This document shows positions 1-7,793 of a stretch of DNA of 32,727 nt, in pieces; positions within the stretch are counted from its first letter, which is position 1, and each line of letters begins with the position of its first letter. Source of the stretch: Arenimonas sp. GDDSR-1 (GTDB lineage Bacteria > Pseudomonadota > Gammaproteobacteria > Xanthomonadales > Xanthomonadaceae); assembly GCF_025980345.1 (NCBI RefSeq), contig NZ_JAPDUI010000013.1, positions 1 to 32,727 on the forward strand. The letters run 5' to 3'. The notes under the pieces are model-generated. The model did no database searches and had not been told where the DNA came from. It saw only the letters and a list, made by a program, of their open reading frames with translations. A program made the position numbers and the translations under genes.

Positions 1-26
1 GGGGCGTGGTGCGGGAGTTGTCAGAC

Positions 27-74
27 TTGAGAATGTCTTGAATCACGATAGTATTAGGCATACCCAAATACTAT
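27..74 (+). promoter_or_regulatory. Putative sigma-70 promoter with overlapping inverted repeat, upstream of the MAPEG gene
   Basis: A TTGAGA box (27-32) and a TAGTAT box (49-54) are separated by 16 bp and match the -35 and -10 consensus at 5/6 and 4/6 positions. An 8-bp inverted repeat, ATAGTATT (48-55) and AATACTAT (67-74), overlaps the -10 box and reaches the ribosome binding site. This layout would suit a repressor site or a short leader hairpin. Positions 1-26 hold nothing I recognise. The assignment is by eye only. Confidence 0.35.
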
Positions 75-84
75 GGAGTACGAC

Positions 85-516
85 ATGACTTCTCCGACTG
101 TATTCACTCTCACCGCTTTTATCGCATGGGCTCTCCTGCTCTTGGTGCTGATGGAAGTCCTCCGCTCACAGCTGGTGCTGAGTGGCAAAGTCCCGGCAAA
201 CGGTTTCACGCCAGACAATGCCGGCCTGTCGCCGTTCATGCAGCGCCTGGCGCGGGCGCACGCCAACTGCGTGGAAAGCCTGCCGGTCTTCGGCGGCCTG
301 TTGCTGGTGGCCATCGTTCCCGAACGCACCGCCATCACCGATCCGCTGGCCTATCTGTTCCTGGCCAGCCGCGTGTTCCAATCCCTGGTGCATCTGGCGT
401 CCACCAGCCCGACGGCGGTCAAAGTCCGCTTCACCGCCTTTGCGGTACAGATGGGCATCGGTCTGTATTGGGCGTTCCAATTACTGGGCGCGCTGTTGAC
501 GCCGGTTTCCGGCTGA
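85..516 (+). CDS. MAPEG family membrane protein
   Basis: This 143-aa protein has about four hydrophobic segments and the MAPEG signature layout. The first helix is followed by a polar loop with a small-residue/Pro segment, then by R-A-H-A-N-C-x-E-S (about residues 57-65), which matches the family's RAHxNxxE motif. MAPEG proteins are glutathione-linked or lipid-linked integral membrane proteins; the substrate here cannot be told. The ATG at 85 is preferred over the in-frame ATG at 73 because GGAG (76-79) sits six bases upstream of it. The gene appears monocistronic: the next gene begins 114 bp downstream, after a structured leader. Confidence 0.85.
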   Translation: MTSPTVFTLTAFIAWALLLLVLMEVLRSQLVLSGKVPANGFTPDNAGLSPFMQRLARAHANCVESLPVFGGLLLVAIVPERTAITDPLAYLFLASRVFQSLVHLASTSPTAVKVRFTAFAVQMGIGLYWAFQLLGALLTPVSG

Positions 517-559
517 GCCTCCGGCGAAACCCCGGATAAACGCTCAAGCGCGGTTTTTT

Positions 560-625
560 GGGTACACTGCAGTACCCCGACCGGCCCGTCCGCATAAGCG
601 GACACGCTCGGGGGTCACCCAGGGA
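560..625 (+). promoter_or_regulatory. Structured leader of the DUF4242 gene
   Basis: Three inverted repeats crowd the 114-bp gap. GGGTAC/GTACCC lies at 560-565 and 572-577. An outer stem CCCCGA/TCGGGG (575-580 and 608-613) encloses a GTCCGC-ataa-GCGGAC hairpin (588-603). The ribosome binding site AGGGAGA follows directly at 621-627. The nested stems could control access to this site or act as a transcription terminator/attenuator, but no U-tract follows them. No known riboswitch class is recognised. Confidence 0.3.
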
Positions 626-630
626 GAACG

Positions 631-909
631 ATGATGACCCAGTATCTGATCGAACGCGAAATCGCCGGCGCCGGCGACATGTCGGAACAGGCGCTTCGCG
701 ATGCCTCCAAACACTCCAATGCCGTACTGGCCGAGATGAGCCCCGACATCCAATGGGTGCACAGCTACGTGGCCGGCGACAAGATCTATTGCGTCTATAA
801 CGCGCCGAGCGAGGCGTTGATCCGCGAGCATGCGGAAAAATCGGGCTTCCCCGCCAACCGCATCACGCCGATCAGCGCGGTCATCGATCCGTCCACGGGC
901 AAGGGCTGA
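631..909 (+). CDS. DUF4242 domain protein
   Basis: This is a 92-aa cytosolic protein with no signal peptide or membrane segment. It matches the DUF4242 layout: an N-terminal Y-L-I-E-R-E strand, a central V-H-S-Y-V-A-G-D-K strand, and a C-terminal H-A-E-K-S-G-F-P-A-N segment ending in I-T-P-I-S-A-V-I-D-P. DUF4242 proteins are small ferredoxin-fold proteins, one of which (SCO4226 of Streptomyces) binds nickel; metal binding is not shown here. The start has two consecutive ATG codons (631 and 634) after AGGGAGA. The neighbour 22 bp downstream is also a small ferredoxin-fold type protein. Confidence 0.8.
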   Translation: MMTQYLIEREIAGAGDMSEQALRDASKHSNAVLAEMSPDIQWVHSYVAGDKIYCVYNAPSEALIREHAEKSGFPANRITPISAVIDPSTGKG

Positions 910-931
910 TTCCGCCTGCGGACACGGTTCC

Positions 932-1270
932 ATGTTCTGCGCCTCCTTCATCTGGGAGCCCGGCACCTATGATGCCGAGTTCCACCGGCTGAACGACATC
1001 ATCGATCAGGTGGCCTTGGCTCTGCCCGGTTATCTGGGTGTGGAGTCCTGGCAAAACGAGGACGGTTCACGCCGCTGCGCCAATTACTACTGGCGGGATC
1101 TCGACACGCTCCGCGCATTTTCAACGCACCCTGCGCATCAGGAGGCCAAGCGCCAGTACGCGCGGTGGTACACGGGCTACCACATCGTGGTCTCGGAAGT
1201 ACTCCGCTCCTACGGCGATGGCGCCTTCGCGCACATCACGCCAAATCGGCGCGGGCCTTCGCATGATTGA
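932..1270 (+). CDS. Antibiotic biosynthesis monooxygenase (ABM) domain protein
   Basis: This is a 112-aa protein with the dimeric alpha/beta ABM fold pattern. An N-terminal F-I-W-E-P-G strand is followed by a helix, then G-Y-L-G-V-E-S-W, then Y-Y-W-R-D-L-D-T-L-R-A-F, and a H-P-A-H-Q-E-A-K-R-Q-Y helix. ABM proteins include heme-degrading and quinone-modifying enzymes, but most stand-alone members have no known substrate. The ATG at 932 is chosen because the family fold starts right after it, although its ribosome binding site is weak. Its 3' end overlaps the following acetyltransferase gene by 8 nt, so the two are probably co-translated. Confidence 0.8.
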   Translation: MFCASFIWEPGTYDAEFHRLNDIIDQVALALPGYLGVESWQNEDGSRRCANYYWRDLDTLRAFSTHPAHQEAKRQYARWYTGYHIVVSEVLRSYGDGAFAHITPNRRGPSHD

Positions 1271-1793
1271 CGCGCTGCACATCCGTCATGCTACCGCCAA
1301 GGATGCGGAAGCTTTGGCTCGCATCGGCGAACAGACCTTCCGCGATACTTTTGCGGCGGCGAACACCGCCGAAGACATGGATCTGCATTGCCGTGACAAC
1401 TACGGACCATCCATTCAGGCCGGTGAAATTTCCAATCCGGACATGCTGACACTGCTGGCCGAAGCCGAGAATGGAATCATCGGATTCTGCCAACTGCGCT
1501 GGGGACCTGCGCCGCCATGCGTGCAAGCCGATACGCCCGGCGAAATCCTGCGCCTGTATGTGCTTTCCGGATGGCATGGCAGAGGCATTGCCCAGCGGCT
1601 GATGGAAGCCGCGCTCGATGCCCTGCGACAACGCGGATCCGACAGGGTCTGGCTGGGGGTCTGGGAGCATAACCCGCGCGCCATCGCGTTCTACGGCAAA
1701 TACGGATTCACCGAAGTCGGCGCGCATGTCTTCGCGGTCGGCACCGATCCGCAGCGTGATCTGGTCATGGTCCGGCGTGTGGTTTCGGATTGA
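1263..1793 (+). CDS. GNAT family N-acetyltransferase
   Basis: This 176-aa protein begins with the typical GNAT N-terminus (I-R-H-A-T-A-K-D-A-E-A-L). It carries the acetyl-CoA pyrophosphate-binding motif G-W-H-G-R-G-I-A-Q-R-L at about residues 99-109, after the L-R-L-Y-V strand. The motif C-terminal W-L-G-V-W-E-H-N-P-R-A-I-A-F-Y-G-K-Y-G-F is also clear. GNAT enzymes transfer acetyl from acetyl-CoA to an amine of a small molecule or protein; the acceptor is unknown here. The start ATG lies inside the end of the ABM gene, an 8-nt overlap that suggests translational coupling. Confidence 0.9.
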   Translation: MIDALHIRHATAKDAEALARIGEQTFRDTFAAANTAEDMDLHCRDNYGPSIQAGEISNPDMLTLLAEAENGIIGFCQLRWGPAPPCVQADTPGEILRLYVLSGWHGRGIAQRLMEAALDALRQRGSDRVWLGVWEHNPRAIAFYGKYGFTEVGAHVFAVGTDPQRDLVMVRRVVSD

Positions 1794-1822
1794 CAGCGTC
1801 TTAACGGGAATTCCGTTAGTCT
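1790..1822 (+). promoter_or_regulatory. Putative sodC promoter with dyad in a long spacer
   Basis: A perfect TTGACA box (1790-1795) overlaps the stop of the acetyltransferase gene. The nearest -10-like boxes are GTTAGT (1815-1820, 19-bp spacer) and TAGTCT (1817-1822, 21-bp spacer). The inverted repeat TAACGG-GAATT-CCGTTA (1802-1818) fills the spacer. A dyad within a 19-20 bp spacer is the arrangement used by MerR-family activators; that reading is inference. Confidence 0.35.
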
Positions 1823-1851
1823 AGGGCCATCTGAATGCAAAGGAGCCTGCC

Positions 1852-2361
1852 ATGAAATTTTCCCTGATTGCCGTTCTGCTCACGACCAGTGCCATGGCCA
1901 ATGAACGCACGGTCAGCATGGATCTGGTCGATGCCGCCGGCAAAACGGCCTGGGTCGGCGAAGTCCACATCACCGAAACGCCGTACGGCCTGGTGTTCAC
2001 GCCGCAGTTGCGCGCACTGCCGCCGGGACTGCACGGCTTCCACCTGCATGAAAACCCGAGCTGTGCGCCGAAGGACAAAGACGGCAAGCCGGTTCCGGCC
2101 TTGGCGGCGGGCGGGCATTACGATCCGGATGCCAGCGGCAAACACGGCACGCCCTGGGGCGACGGCCACCGCGGCGATCTGCCGCCGTTGTTTGTCGATG
2201 CCGAAGGCTCGGCCACGCAGCCGGTACTGGCACCGCGCCTGAAATTCACCGACCTTGCGGGCCGCGCCCTGATGTTGCATGCCGGCGGTGACAACCACGC
2301 CGACCATCCGGCCGCGCTCGGCGGCGGCGGTGCGCGCATCGCCTGCGGCGTGATTGACTGA
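1852..2361 (+). CDS. sodC: Periplasmic Cu/Zn superoxide dismutase
   Basis: This is a 169-aa SodC, which converts superoxide to hydrogen peroxide and oxygen in the periplasm. A signal peptide of about 16 residues ends at A-M-A. The copper ligands read as H64, H66, H89 (bridging) and H143. The zinc ligands read as H89, H98, H106 and D109. C71 and C165 form the usual disulfide. The C-terminal [13 protein letters not shown] block is canonical. Length fits bacterial monomeric or dimeric SodC. A strong AAAGGAG site precedes the ATG. The next gene starts at 2363, right at the stop codon, suggesting co-expression. Confidence 0.96.
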   Translation: MKFSLIAVLLTTSAMANERTVSMDLVDAAGKTAWVGEVHITETPYGLVFTPQLRALPPGLHGFHLHENPSCAPKDKDGKPVPALAAGGHYDPDASGKHGTPWGDGHRGDLPPLFVDAEGSATQPVLAPRLKFTDLAGRALMLHAGGDNHADHPAALGGGGARIACGVID

Positions 2362-2362
2362 C

Positions 2363-2824
2363 ATGACCACGCTGGCCCTGAAAATTCCGCCGCCCGTCAT
2401 TGCCCTGGGCTGTGCCGCGGGCATGTATTTTCTGGCCGAAAACACCCTGCTGTATGGGCTCGGTCCGCTCTGGACCCTGCCCGCCGCCATCGGCCTGGCC
2501 CTCATTGGCATCGGTTTCGATCTGGCCGGCGTGCTGGCCTTCCGCAGACACCGCACCACCATCAATCCGCTGCATCCGGAAAATACCCGCCATCTGGTCA
2601 CCGGCGGCGTTTACCGCATCAGCCGCAACCCGATGTACGTGGGCATGGCGATTCTGCTGCTGGCCTGGACGGTTTATTTGGAAAGTCCGGCGGCGCTGCT
2701 TGGCCTGGTCGCGTTCATCGCCTACATCACCCGATTCCAGATCATTCCGGAAGAAAGCCTGCTGGCGCAGCATTTCGGCGCCGACTTTGAAGCCTACCGG
2801 CAGCGCGTACGGCGGTGGCTGTAA
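2363..2824 (+). CDS. Isoprenylcysteine carboxyl methyltransferase-like membrane protein
   Basis: This 153-aa protein has about four membrane segments. Its C-terminal signature is T-G-G-V-Y-R-I-S-R-N-P-M-Y-V-G-M, followed by I-P-E-E and F-G-x-x-F-E-A-Y-R-x-R-V-R-R-W. That is the S-adenosylmethionine-binding region of the PEMT/ICMT superfamily. Bacterial members methylate lipids or unknown small substrates. The ATG at 2363 is preferred; an upstream TTG at 2354 lies inside sodC and has no ribosome binding site. It is followed after 2 nt by a small membrane protein gene. Confidence 0.85.
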   Translation: MTTLALKIPPPVIALGCAAGMYFLAENTLLYGLGPLWTLPAAIGLALIGIGFDLAGVLAFRRHRTTINPLHPENTRHLVTGGVYRISRNPMYVGMAILLLAWTVYLESPAALLGLVAFIAYITRFQIIPEESLLAQHFGADFEAYRQRVRRWL

Positions 2825-2826
2825 CC

Positions 2827-3033
2827 ATGCCGGATACCGGCACACTGCTGGCCATCGTACTGTTCAGTTCCTTCGGCATGGGCTATGCGCTTTACGGCAA
2901 GCGCCAGCAGGCACTGCTGCCGTTGCTGAGCGGCATTGCGCTGATGGTCTACCCCTACTTCGTGGACAGCCTGTTCTGGCTGGTCACACTCGGTCTGGCG
3001 CTGCTGGCGGCGCCCTTTCTGCTGCGGCGCTGA
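2827..3033 (+). CDS. Small three-helix membrane protein
   Basis: This 68-aa protein is nearly all hydrophobic, with segments at about 6-22, 30-46 and 49-66. A short G-K-R-Q-Q loop follows the first helix, after G-M-G-Y-A-L-Y. Similar tiny proteins in proteobacteria are sometimes labelled amino acid transport protein without experimental support, so no function is assigned. The ATG lies 2 nt after the methyltransferase stop, suggesting translational coupling. An in-frame GTG at 2815 is less likely. Confidence 0.7.
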   Translation: MPDTGTLLAIVLFSSFGMGYALYGKRQQALLPLLSGIALMVYPYFVDSLFWLVTLGLALLAAPFLLRR

Positions 3034-3063
3034 GCCGGCGCATGCGCCAACAAGGACAGGTCC

Positions 3064-3411
3064 ATGTATGAATCCCGCAAACAACGTCCGCTGAACCGCA
3101 GCCAGTTCACGCAACGCGTGCTGGTGCATGCATTGGTGGTGGCGGGCATGCTGCTGTTTTCGGTCGGCCTGGGCATGGCCGGCTACATGCATTTCGAGCG
3201 GCTGTCCGCCATCGATGCGTTCCTCAATACCGCGATGCTGCTCGGCGGCATGGGGCCGGTCAATCCGCCGCAGACCGATGCCGGCAAGCTTTTCGCCGGC
3301 CTGTTCGCGCTGTACGCCGGTCTGGTGTTCATCGTGGCGGCGGCACTGGTGTTCGCGCCGGTGCTGCATCGTCTGCTGCACCGTTTCCACTGGGACAGCG
3401 ATCAGTCCTGA
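3064..3411 (+). CDS. Two-helix membrane protein with a channel-pore-like layout
   Basis: This 115-aa protein has transmembrane segments at about 19-41 and 77-100. The loop between them begins [15 protein letters not shown] and ends G-K-L-F-A-G-L-F-A. This spacing mirrors the pore helix, filter and inner helix of two-transmembrane potassium channels, where D-A-x-x-F-T leads to T-V-G-Y-G and then G-R-L-F. Here the filter position reads G-G-M-G-P, so potassium selectivity is not expected. The family is not recognised beyond this resemblance. A ribosome binding site (AAGGACA) precedes the ATG. The 3' end overlaps tdk, on the other strand, by 10 nt, with no terminator between them. Confidence 0.75.
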   Translation: MYESRKQRPLNRSQFTQRVLVHALVVAGMLLFSVGLGMAGYMHFERLSAIDAFLNTAMLLGGMGPVNPPQTDAGKLFAGLFALYAGLVFIVAAALVFAPVLHRLLHRFHWDSDQS

Positions 3412-4031
3412 TCCAGCGGCAGCACGCTCTGCTGCAGTTCGATGGCGCTTTCGCCGGCCATGATTTTCTTGAACTCGGGACGCGACACCGACACATAGCG
3501 TTCGTTGCCGCCGACTTCCACCTGCGGGCCTTCGGTGACCGCGCGCCCGTTCTCATCGACGCGCACCACCATGTTGGCTTTCTTGCCGGAATGGCAGATG
3601 GTCTTGAGCTCGATCAGATTGTCGGCCCAGGCCAGCAGGTACTGGCTGCCCTCGAACAGTTCGCCCCGGAAATCGGTACGCAGGCCATAGGCCAGCACCG
3701 GGATCTTGAGGCTGTCGACCACATCGGTCAGCTGCCAGACCTGCGCCTTGGACAGGAACTGCGATTCATCGACCAGCACGCAGTCGATCTTGCCCTTGGC
3801 GGCCAGCGCCTGGCGCACGATGGCGGCCAGATCATCGCCGCCGGTGAAGGTCACGGCATTGGCCTTGAGCCCGATGCGCGAGGCCACGACGCCCTCGCCG
3901 GCGCGATTATCGAGCTTCGGGGTCAGAATCAGCGTGCGCATGCCGCGCTCGTGGTAGTTGTAGGCACTCTGCAGCAAGGTGGTGGTCTTGCCGGCATTCA
4001 TGGTGGAGTAGTAGAAATACAGCTTGGCCAC
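3402..4031 (-). CDS. tdk: Thymidine kinase (type II)
   Basis: This 209-aa enzyme phosphorylates thymidine to dTMP in the pyrimidine salvage pathway. The P-loop is S-T-M-N-A-G-K-T-T (residues 9-17), the Walker B-like segment is C-V-L-V-D-E-S-Q-F, and the lasso segment G-G-N-E-R-Y-V-S-V is intact. The zinc site is reduced: the usual C-H-C-G reads C-H-S-G, and the Cys after V-S-V is Ser. The start codon is GTG, with AGGA overlapping the stop of the upstream Sel1-like gene 7 bp away. It appears to be the last gene of the long leftward run and ends tail-to-tail with the channel-like gene. Confidence 0.95.
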   Translation of the reverse strand: MAKLYFYYSTMNAGKTTTLLQSAYNYHERGMRTLILTPKLDNRAGEGVVASRIGLKANAVTFTGGDDLAAIVRQALAAKGKIDCVLVDESQFLSKAQVWQLTDVVDSLKIPVLAYGLRTDFRGELFEGSQYLLAWADNLIELKTICHSGKKANMVVRVDENGRAVTEGPQVEVGGNERYVSVSRPEFKKIMAGESAIELQQSVLPLDQD

Positions 4032-4038
4032 GGCAATC

Positions 4039-4761
4039 CTATTCGTCGTCTTTTTTCGGCACTTCGGCCGGCGCCACCGGCATCAGTTCGCTGGCGGTCA
4101 CGGTACCGGTCGGCAGCGCCTTCCAGGTTCCATTCTGCCATTTCCAGTAGGCTTCGGGTTGCCAGAATTTATCCTGGTAGAACTCGTCGCCATTGACCTG
4201 GATCGGCATGCCGCCCGGACCGGGGATTTCGATGCGCAGATTGCCCGCGAAGCCGGTACGGCTGCCGGTGATGTTGCGGCGGTTGCGCTCCAGAATGGCT
4301 TCGATGCGCTTCTTGGCCACGCTGTCGCCGTAACGGGCATAAATCGCCGCCCCTTTATCCAATGCCTGGCGCCGCTCGAGCTCGGTCAGTTCATTCCAGT
4401 ACTGCTCGCGTTTGGCGACCAGATCGCGGTAAAGGCGCTCGGCGGCCAGATCGATCCAGACATAGGCTTCGGCCCGGTCGATCTGCACGCCCTCGCCCTT
4501 CCACAGCATTTCCGCCACCATGGCCTGCGACGGCTTGTCGGCGTAATAGGCGCCCTTGCGGAACTGGCGAATGGCTTCTTTGTAATCGCCTTTGCTGTAG
4601 CTCTTCATGCCCAGCACGCGGCCATACAGGTCCGGGTGGCTGCTCAGGAAACTGCGCGACTGGACGATGAAAGCGTCATCCTTCGGGCCGACATCGGCGG
4701 CCGGCAGGGGGGATGCCGCTATCATCAGGGCAGCCAGGGTCAACACGTGGCGGGTTTTCAT
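4039..4761 (-). CDS. Secreted protein with Sel1-like repeats
   Basis: This 240-aa protein has a signal peptide ending near P-L-P-A-A-D (residues 18-23). Residues of about 60-110 hold one to two TPR/Sel1-like helical repeats ([11 protein letters not shown], then [20 protein letters not shown]). The C-terminal third is Gly/Pro-rich, with W-Q-P-E-A-Y-W-K-W and no recognised domain. Sel1 repeats usually mediate protein contacts; the role here is unknown. The ATG at 4761 is chosen over a TTG one codon upstream. It lies 70 bp after truC and 7 bp before tdk, on the same strand. Confidence 0.8.
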   Translation of the reverse strand: MKTRHVLTLAALMIAASPLPAADVGPKDDAFIVQSRSFLSSHPDLYGRVLGMKSYSKGDYKEAIRQFRKGAYYADKPSQAMVAEMLWKGEGVQIDRAEAYVWIDLAAERLYRDLVAKREQYWNELTELERRQALDKGAAIYARYGDSVAKKRIEAILERNRRNITGSRTGFAGNLRIEIPGPGGMPIQVNGDEFYQDKFWQPEAYWKWQNGTWKALPTGTVTASELMPVAPAEVPKKDDE

Positions 4762-4831
4762 CAACGGTTCCGGATTCGGGAATAAGGACTACAGCATACG
4801 GCGGCACGGCGCTGCGTCCATGTGCCGGAAG

Positions 4832-5521
4832 TCAGTCAGGCGTGGTAATGCCCAGCACCGCCAATGCCTTGTCAAACTCCGCATCCAGCGGCGCGGTGCA
4901 GCTCAGCATTTCACCCGATTCCGGATGAGGAAAGCGTAAACGCCAGGCGTGCAGCAGCATCCGGTGCACGCCGAGCATGCGGAATGCCCGGTTATGACGG
5001 CCATCGCCATGGCTGGTATCGCCGATCAGGTGGTGCGAGACATGCTTGAGATGGCGCCGGATCTGGCGGAAGCGTCCGGTCACCGGCGTGCACTGCAGCA
5101 GGGCGTAGCGCGAGGTCGGGTGCGCGGCGCTGGCCACCGGCAACTCGGCCGTAGCCAGGCAACGAAACGCGGTAATCGCCGGCTTTTTTTCCGGCTTGCC
5201 CGGGCCGCCGTCCAGATCATGATCGACGGTGAATTCCGCCTCGGGCCAGCCGCGGCAGACGGCCAGATAGTCCTTGCCGACATCGCGGCCCATGAAGGCC
5301 TTGCCGAGCACCGCGGCCGCCTCGGCATCGAAAGCGACCAGCACGCAGCCGCTGGTGGCACGGTCAAGGCGGTGGATGAGATGCACCTTGGAGGCGAACT
5401 GATCGCGCAGACGGTGCAGCAGGAAATCGTCTTCGCCACGCGCCAGACCGCTGGCATGCGCCATCAGACCGGCCGGTTTGTCGATCACGGCGCAGCGGGC
5501 ATCGCGGTACAGAACATCCAT
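4832..5521 (-). CDS. truC: tRNA pseudouridine(65) synthase TruC
   Basis: This 229-aa RluA-family pseudouridine synthase best fits TruC, which modifies U65 of tRNAs. The catalytic motif H-R-L-D-R-A-T-S-G places the aspartate at D53. The TruC-like block P-V-A-S-A-x-x-P-T-S-R-Y and the motifs G-R-F-R-Q-I-R-R-H-L-K-H and I-G-D-T-S-H-G-D are present. The ATG at 5521 is chosen over the GTG at 5536: the protein then aligns with the E. coli TruC N-terminus, and GGAAG lies just upstream. It follows ubiB with an 11-nt gap. Confidence 0.88.
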   Translation of the reverse strand: MDVLYRDARCAVIDKPAGLMAHASGLARGEDDFLLHRLRDQFASKVHLIHRLDRATSGCVLVAFDAEAAAVLGKAFMGRDVGKDYLAVCRGWPEAEFTVDHDLDGGPGKPEKKPAITAFRCLATAELPVASAAHPTSRYALLQCTPVTGRFRQIRRHLKHVSHHLIGDTSHGDGRHNRAFRMLGVHRMLLHAWRLRFPHPESGEMLSCTAPLDAEFDKALAVLGITTPD

Positions 5522-5532
5522 CGCGGCTTCCG

Positions 5533-7164
5533 TCACAGACGGCGCGGCCAGGCCAGCACGAAGCCGATCAGACTCACGGCGGTCGCGGTGTACAGCAGCG
5601 GACCCGGGCCTGCGAGCAGAAAGAGCAGGCCGGCGGCAAAACCGGCGGTGACGGCAAGCGCGAGCGCGAACAGCTGGCGCTGGTTGCGCTGGCTGATCTT
5701 CACCAGCTGCGCGATTTCCTCGGAACGCATGCGGATGCGGGTTTCACCCTCGACCTGCTGGGCCAGCGCCGATTGCAGCAGCGACGGAAGACCGGAGGCC
5801 TGATGCAGGATTTCCGGCCATTGTTTCTGTACACGCTCAACGAAGGCTTTCGGGCTGTAACGTTCGCGCAGAATGCCTTCCAGCACCGGACGCGCCACGG
5901 CCCAGAGATCGATCTCCGGATCGAGCGTGCGGGCCAGTCCTTCGGTGTTGAGCAGGGTTTTCTGCAGCAGAATCAGCTGTGGCTGCAGAGTCAGCTGGTA
6001 TTTCTGCGCGGTACGCAGCAGCTTGGCGACCACTTCGGCAATCGAGAACTCCGACAGCGGGCGTGTGAAGTACGGCTCGCAGACCGCGCGTACGGCCGCT
6101 TCCAGTTCATCCAGACGCAGCGAGGCCGGCATCCAGCCGGCCTGCACATGCAGGCGCGCAATCTTGCGGTAATCCTTGTGGAAGATCGCCATGAAATTCT
6201 CGGCAAGGTAATACTGGTCCTGCGCGCTGAGCTGGCCGACGATGCCGAAGTCCAGGGCGATGAACGACCCGCGGCGTTCGCCGTCGGTATCGACCCAGAT
6301 ATTGCCGGCGTGGGCATCGGCGTGGAAATAATTGTCGCGGAACACCTGCTGATACAGGATGCGTACGGCCTTGGCGGCCAAGTCCTTGCGATCGATGCCG
6401 CGACGGTCCAGTTCCTCGATGGCATCGGCCGGTATGCCGTATACGCGCTGCATCACCAGAACGCTCTCGCCGGTCAGCGGCCAGATCACTTCCGGCACCG
6501 ACAGTTCGGTGCTGTCCTGCCACAGGCGGCGCATCAGGCTGGCGTTGGCGGCCTCGCGTTGCAGATCGCATTCAGCCAGCAGCGTGCTTTCCAATTCGGC
6601 GACCACATCATGCGGCCGGATTTTGTCGGCGTGCGGATGCAGGCGGCACAGACCGTCGGCCAATACCCGCATCAGCGCGATATCGGCGCGGATCTGGGAT
6701 TCGATGCCGGGCCGCAGCACTTTGACCACGACCTCGCGGCCATCCTTGAGCCAGGCCGCATGCACCTGCGCAATCGAGGCCGAAGCCAAGGGTTCGTCGT
6801 CGAAGCGCTCGAACACGTCCGACAACGATTGGCCCAGGCTGGCTTCAATCAAGGTCCGTGCCTGTGCCGACGGAAACGCCTGGACCTGATCACGCAGGCC
6901 GGCCAGCTCATCGGCGATGTCGGCCGGCAGCAAATCGCGGCGCGTGGACAGCACTTGGCCGAGCTTGACGAACAGCGGCCCGAGTTCCTGCAGCGCCATG
7001 CGCAGGCGGGCGCCGCGCGGCAAGGCGCGGTTGGCGGCCGAGGTCGGAACGAATACTTTGGCGACACGCAGCAAGGGCGTGGCCCGCGATTTCGGCAGCC
7101 ATTCATCCAGACCGTAACGCGATGCGGTGCCGACGATGGCGATGGCGCGCAGCAGCGGTTTCAT
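5533..7164 (-). CDS. ubiB: Ubiquinone biosynthesis kinase-like protein UbiB
   Basis: This 543-aa member of the ABC1/ADCK/UbiB atypical kinase family is needed for coenzyme Q synthesis at the inner membrane. The family-specific K-x-G-Q motif is at residues 67-70. The kinase-like core shows A-S-I-A-Q-V-H, the V-V-K-V lysine, F-H-A-D-A-H-A-G-N and the L-D-F-G metal-binding motif. Two C-terminal transmembrane helices (about 500-520 and 522-540) match UbiB topology. The length is normal. Its ATG overlaps the ubiJ stop in an ATGA junction. In E. coli the order is ubiE-ubiJ-ubiB; here ubiE is absent and oleD precedes ubiJ. Confidence 0.95.
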   Translation of the reverse strand: MKPLLRAIAIVGTASRYGLDEWLPKSRATPLLRVAKVFVPTSAANRALPRGARLRMALQELGPLFVKLGQVLSTRRDLLPADIADELAGLRDQVQAFPSAQARTLIEASLGQSLSDVFERFDDEPLASASIAQVHAAWLKDGREVVVKVLRPGIESQIRADIALMRVLADGLCRLHPHADKIRPHDVVAELESTLLAECDLQREAANASLMRRLWQDSTELSVPEVIWPLTGESVLVMQRVYGIPADAIEELDRRGIDRKDLAAKAVRILYQQVFRDNYFHADAHAGNIWVDTDGERRGSFIALDFGIVGQLSAQDQYYLAENFMAIFHKDYRKIARLHVQAGWMPASLRLDELEAAVRAVCEPYFTRPLSEFSIAEVVAKLLRTAQKYQLTLQPQLILLQKTLLNTEGLARTLDPEIDLWAVARPVLEGILRERYSPKAFVERVQKQWPEILHQASGLPSLLQSALAQQVEGETRIRMRSEEIAQLVKISQRNQRQLFALALAVTAGFAAGLLFLLAGPGPLLYTATAVSLIGFVLAWPRRL

Positions 7165-7793
7165 TTCAGCGGCCCGGCAAGCCGTTCGGTGCGGGCCTGC
7201 AGACGATCGGCGCGTTGGCGCAGGCGGTCGACCTCGGCATGGAAATCGGCGAGCTCGGCCTTGCCGACCACCACCCGCGCTTCCTCGGTGGCGTATTCGG
7301 CACCGGAGCGGGCCAGGCCGGCGGCCCCGATGCGGGCCTGGCGGAATCCTTCACGCAGGATTTTGGCGGCCTGCGGCCCCAGCACCGGACCGAAGGCGCT
7401 GACGAACGGCGCTTCCCAATCCGGATCGTAGTTTTTCAGCAGGTCCTGCAGCACGCGCGCCAGTTCGACATCGCCGTTGATGCGCATGGCGCCGACCACA
7501 GTCCGTCCCTGCGCGAACACCGGCAGGCTCTGCAGCAATCCCGACAGCTTGCTTTTGATGCTGACATCGGCTTCGCGTGCGGCATCCACGGGGCCGACCT
7601 GCAACAGTCCCTCGCGGACATCGATGGCCAAGGCGAGATCGGGGGATTGCAGATGCGCTTCGATGCGGCGGCCTTCCAAGGCCTGCAGTTTTTCACGGCT
7701 GGCCGGATCAAGACGGAGAGCGCGGTTCAAGCCTTCCTGCAGCACGCGCCCGGCCAGGGGTTTCATCGAATCCAGGGAAAACGGGGTGCTCAT
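7161..7793 (-). CDS. ubiJ: Ubiquinone biosynthesis accessory factor UbiJ (SCP2 domain)
   Basis: This is a 210-aa protein with an SCP2 sterol-carrier-like domain in the N-terminal half (R-R-I-E-A-H-L, then L-A-I-D-V, and [12 protein letters not shown]). The C-terminal half is helical and coiled-coil-like, ending [16 protein letters not shown]. UbiJ binds lipid and scaffolds the soluble Ubi complex with UbiK. The position directly upstream of ubiB supports the assignment. The ATG at 7793 overlaps the oleD stop (ATGA), and its own stop overlaps the ubiB ATG in the same way. Translation of the three genes therefore seems coupled. Confidence 0.88.
   Translation of the reverse strand: MSTPFSLDSMKPLAGRVLQEGLNRALRLDPASREKLQALEGRRIEAHLQSPDLALAIDVREGLLQVGPVDAAREADVSIKSKLSGLLQSLPVFAQGRTVVGAMRINGDVELARVLQDLLKNYDPDWEAPFVSAFGPVLGPQAAKILREGFRQARIGAAGLARSGAEYATEEARVVVGKAELADFHAEVDRLRQRADRLQARTERLAGPLK

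Noticed and set aside
541-559. CGCT/AGCG mini-stem followed by a T-run after the MAPEG gene
   Set aside because: A 4-bp stem with a 2-nt loop is too weak to call a terminator; the T-run alone is not enough.
5773-7431. Long plus-strand open frame antisense to ubiB and ubiJ
   Set aside because: The low-complexity translation has no recognisable motif, while the minus strand encodes UbiB with all its signatures.
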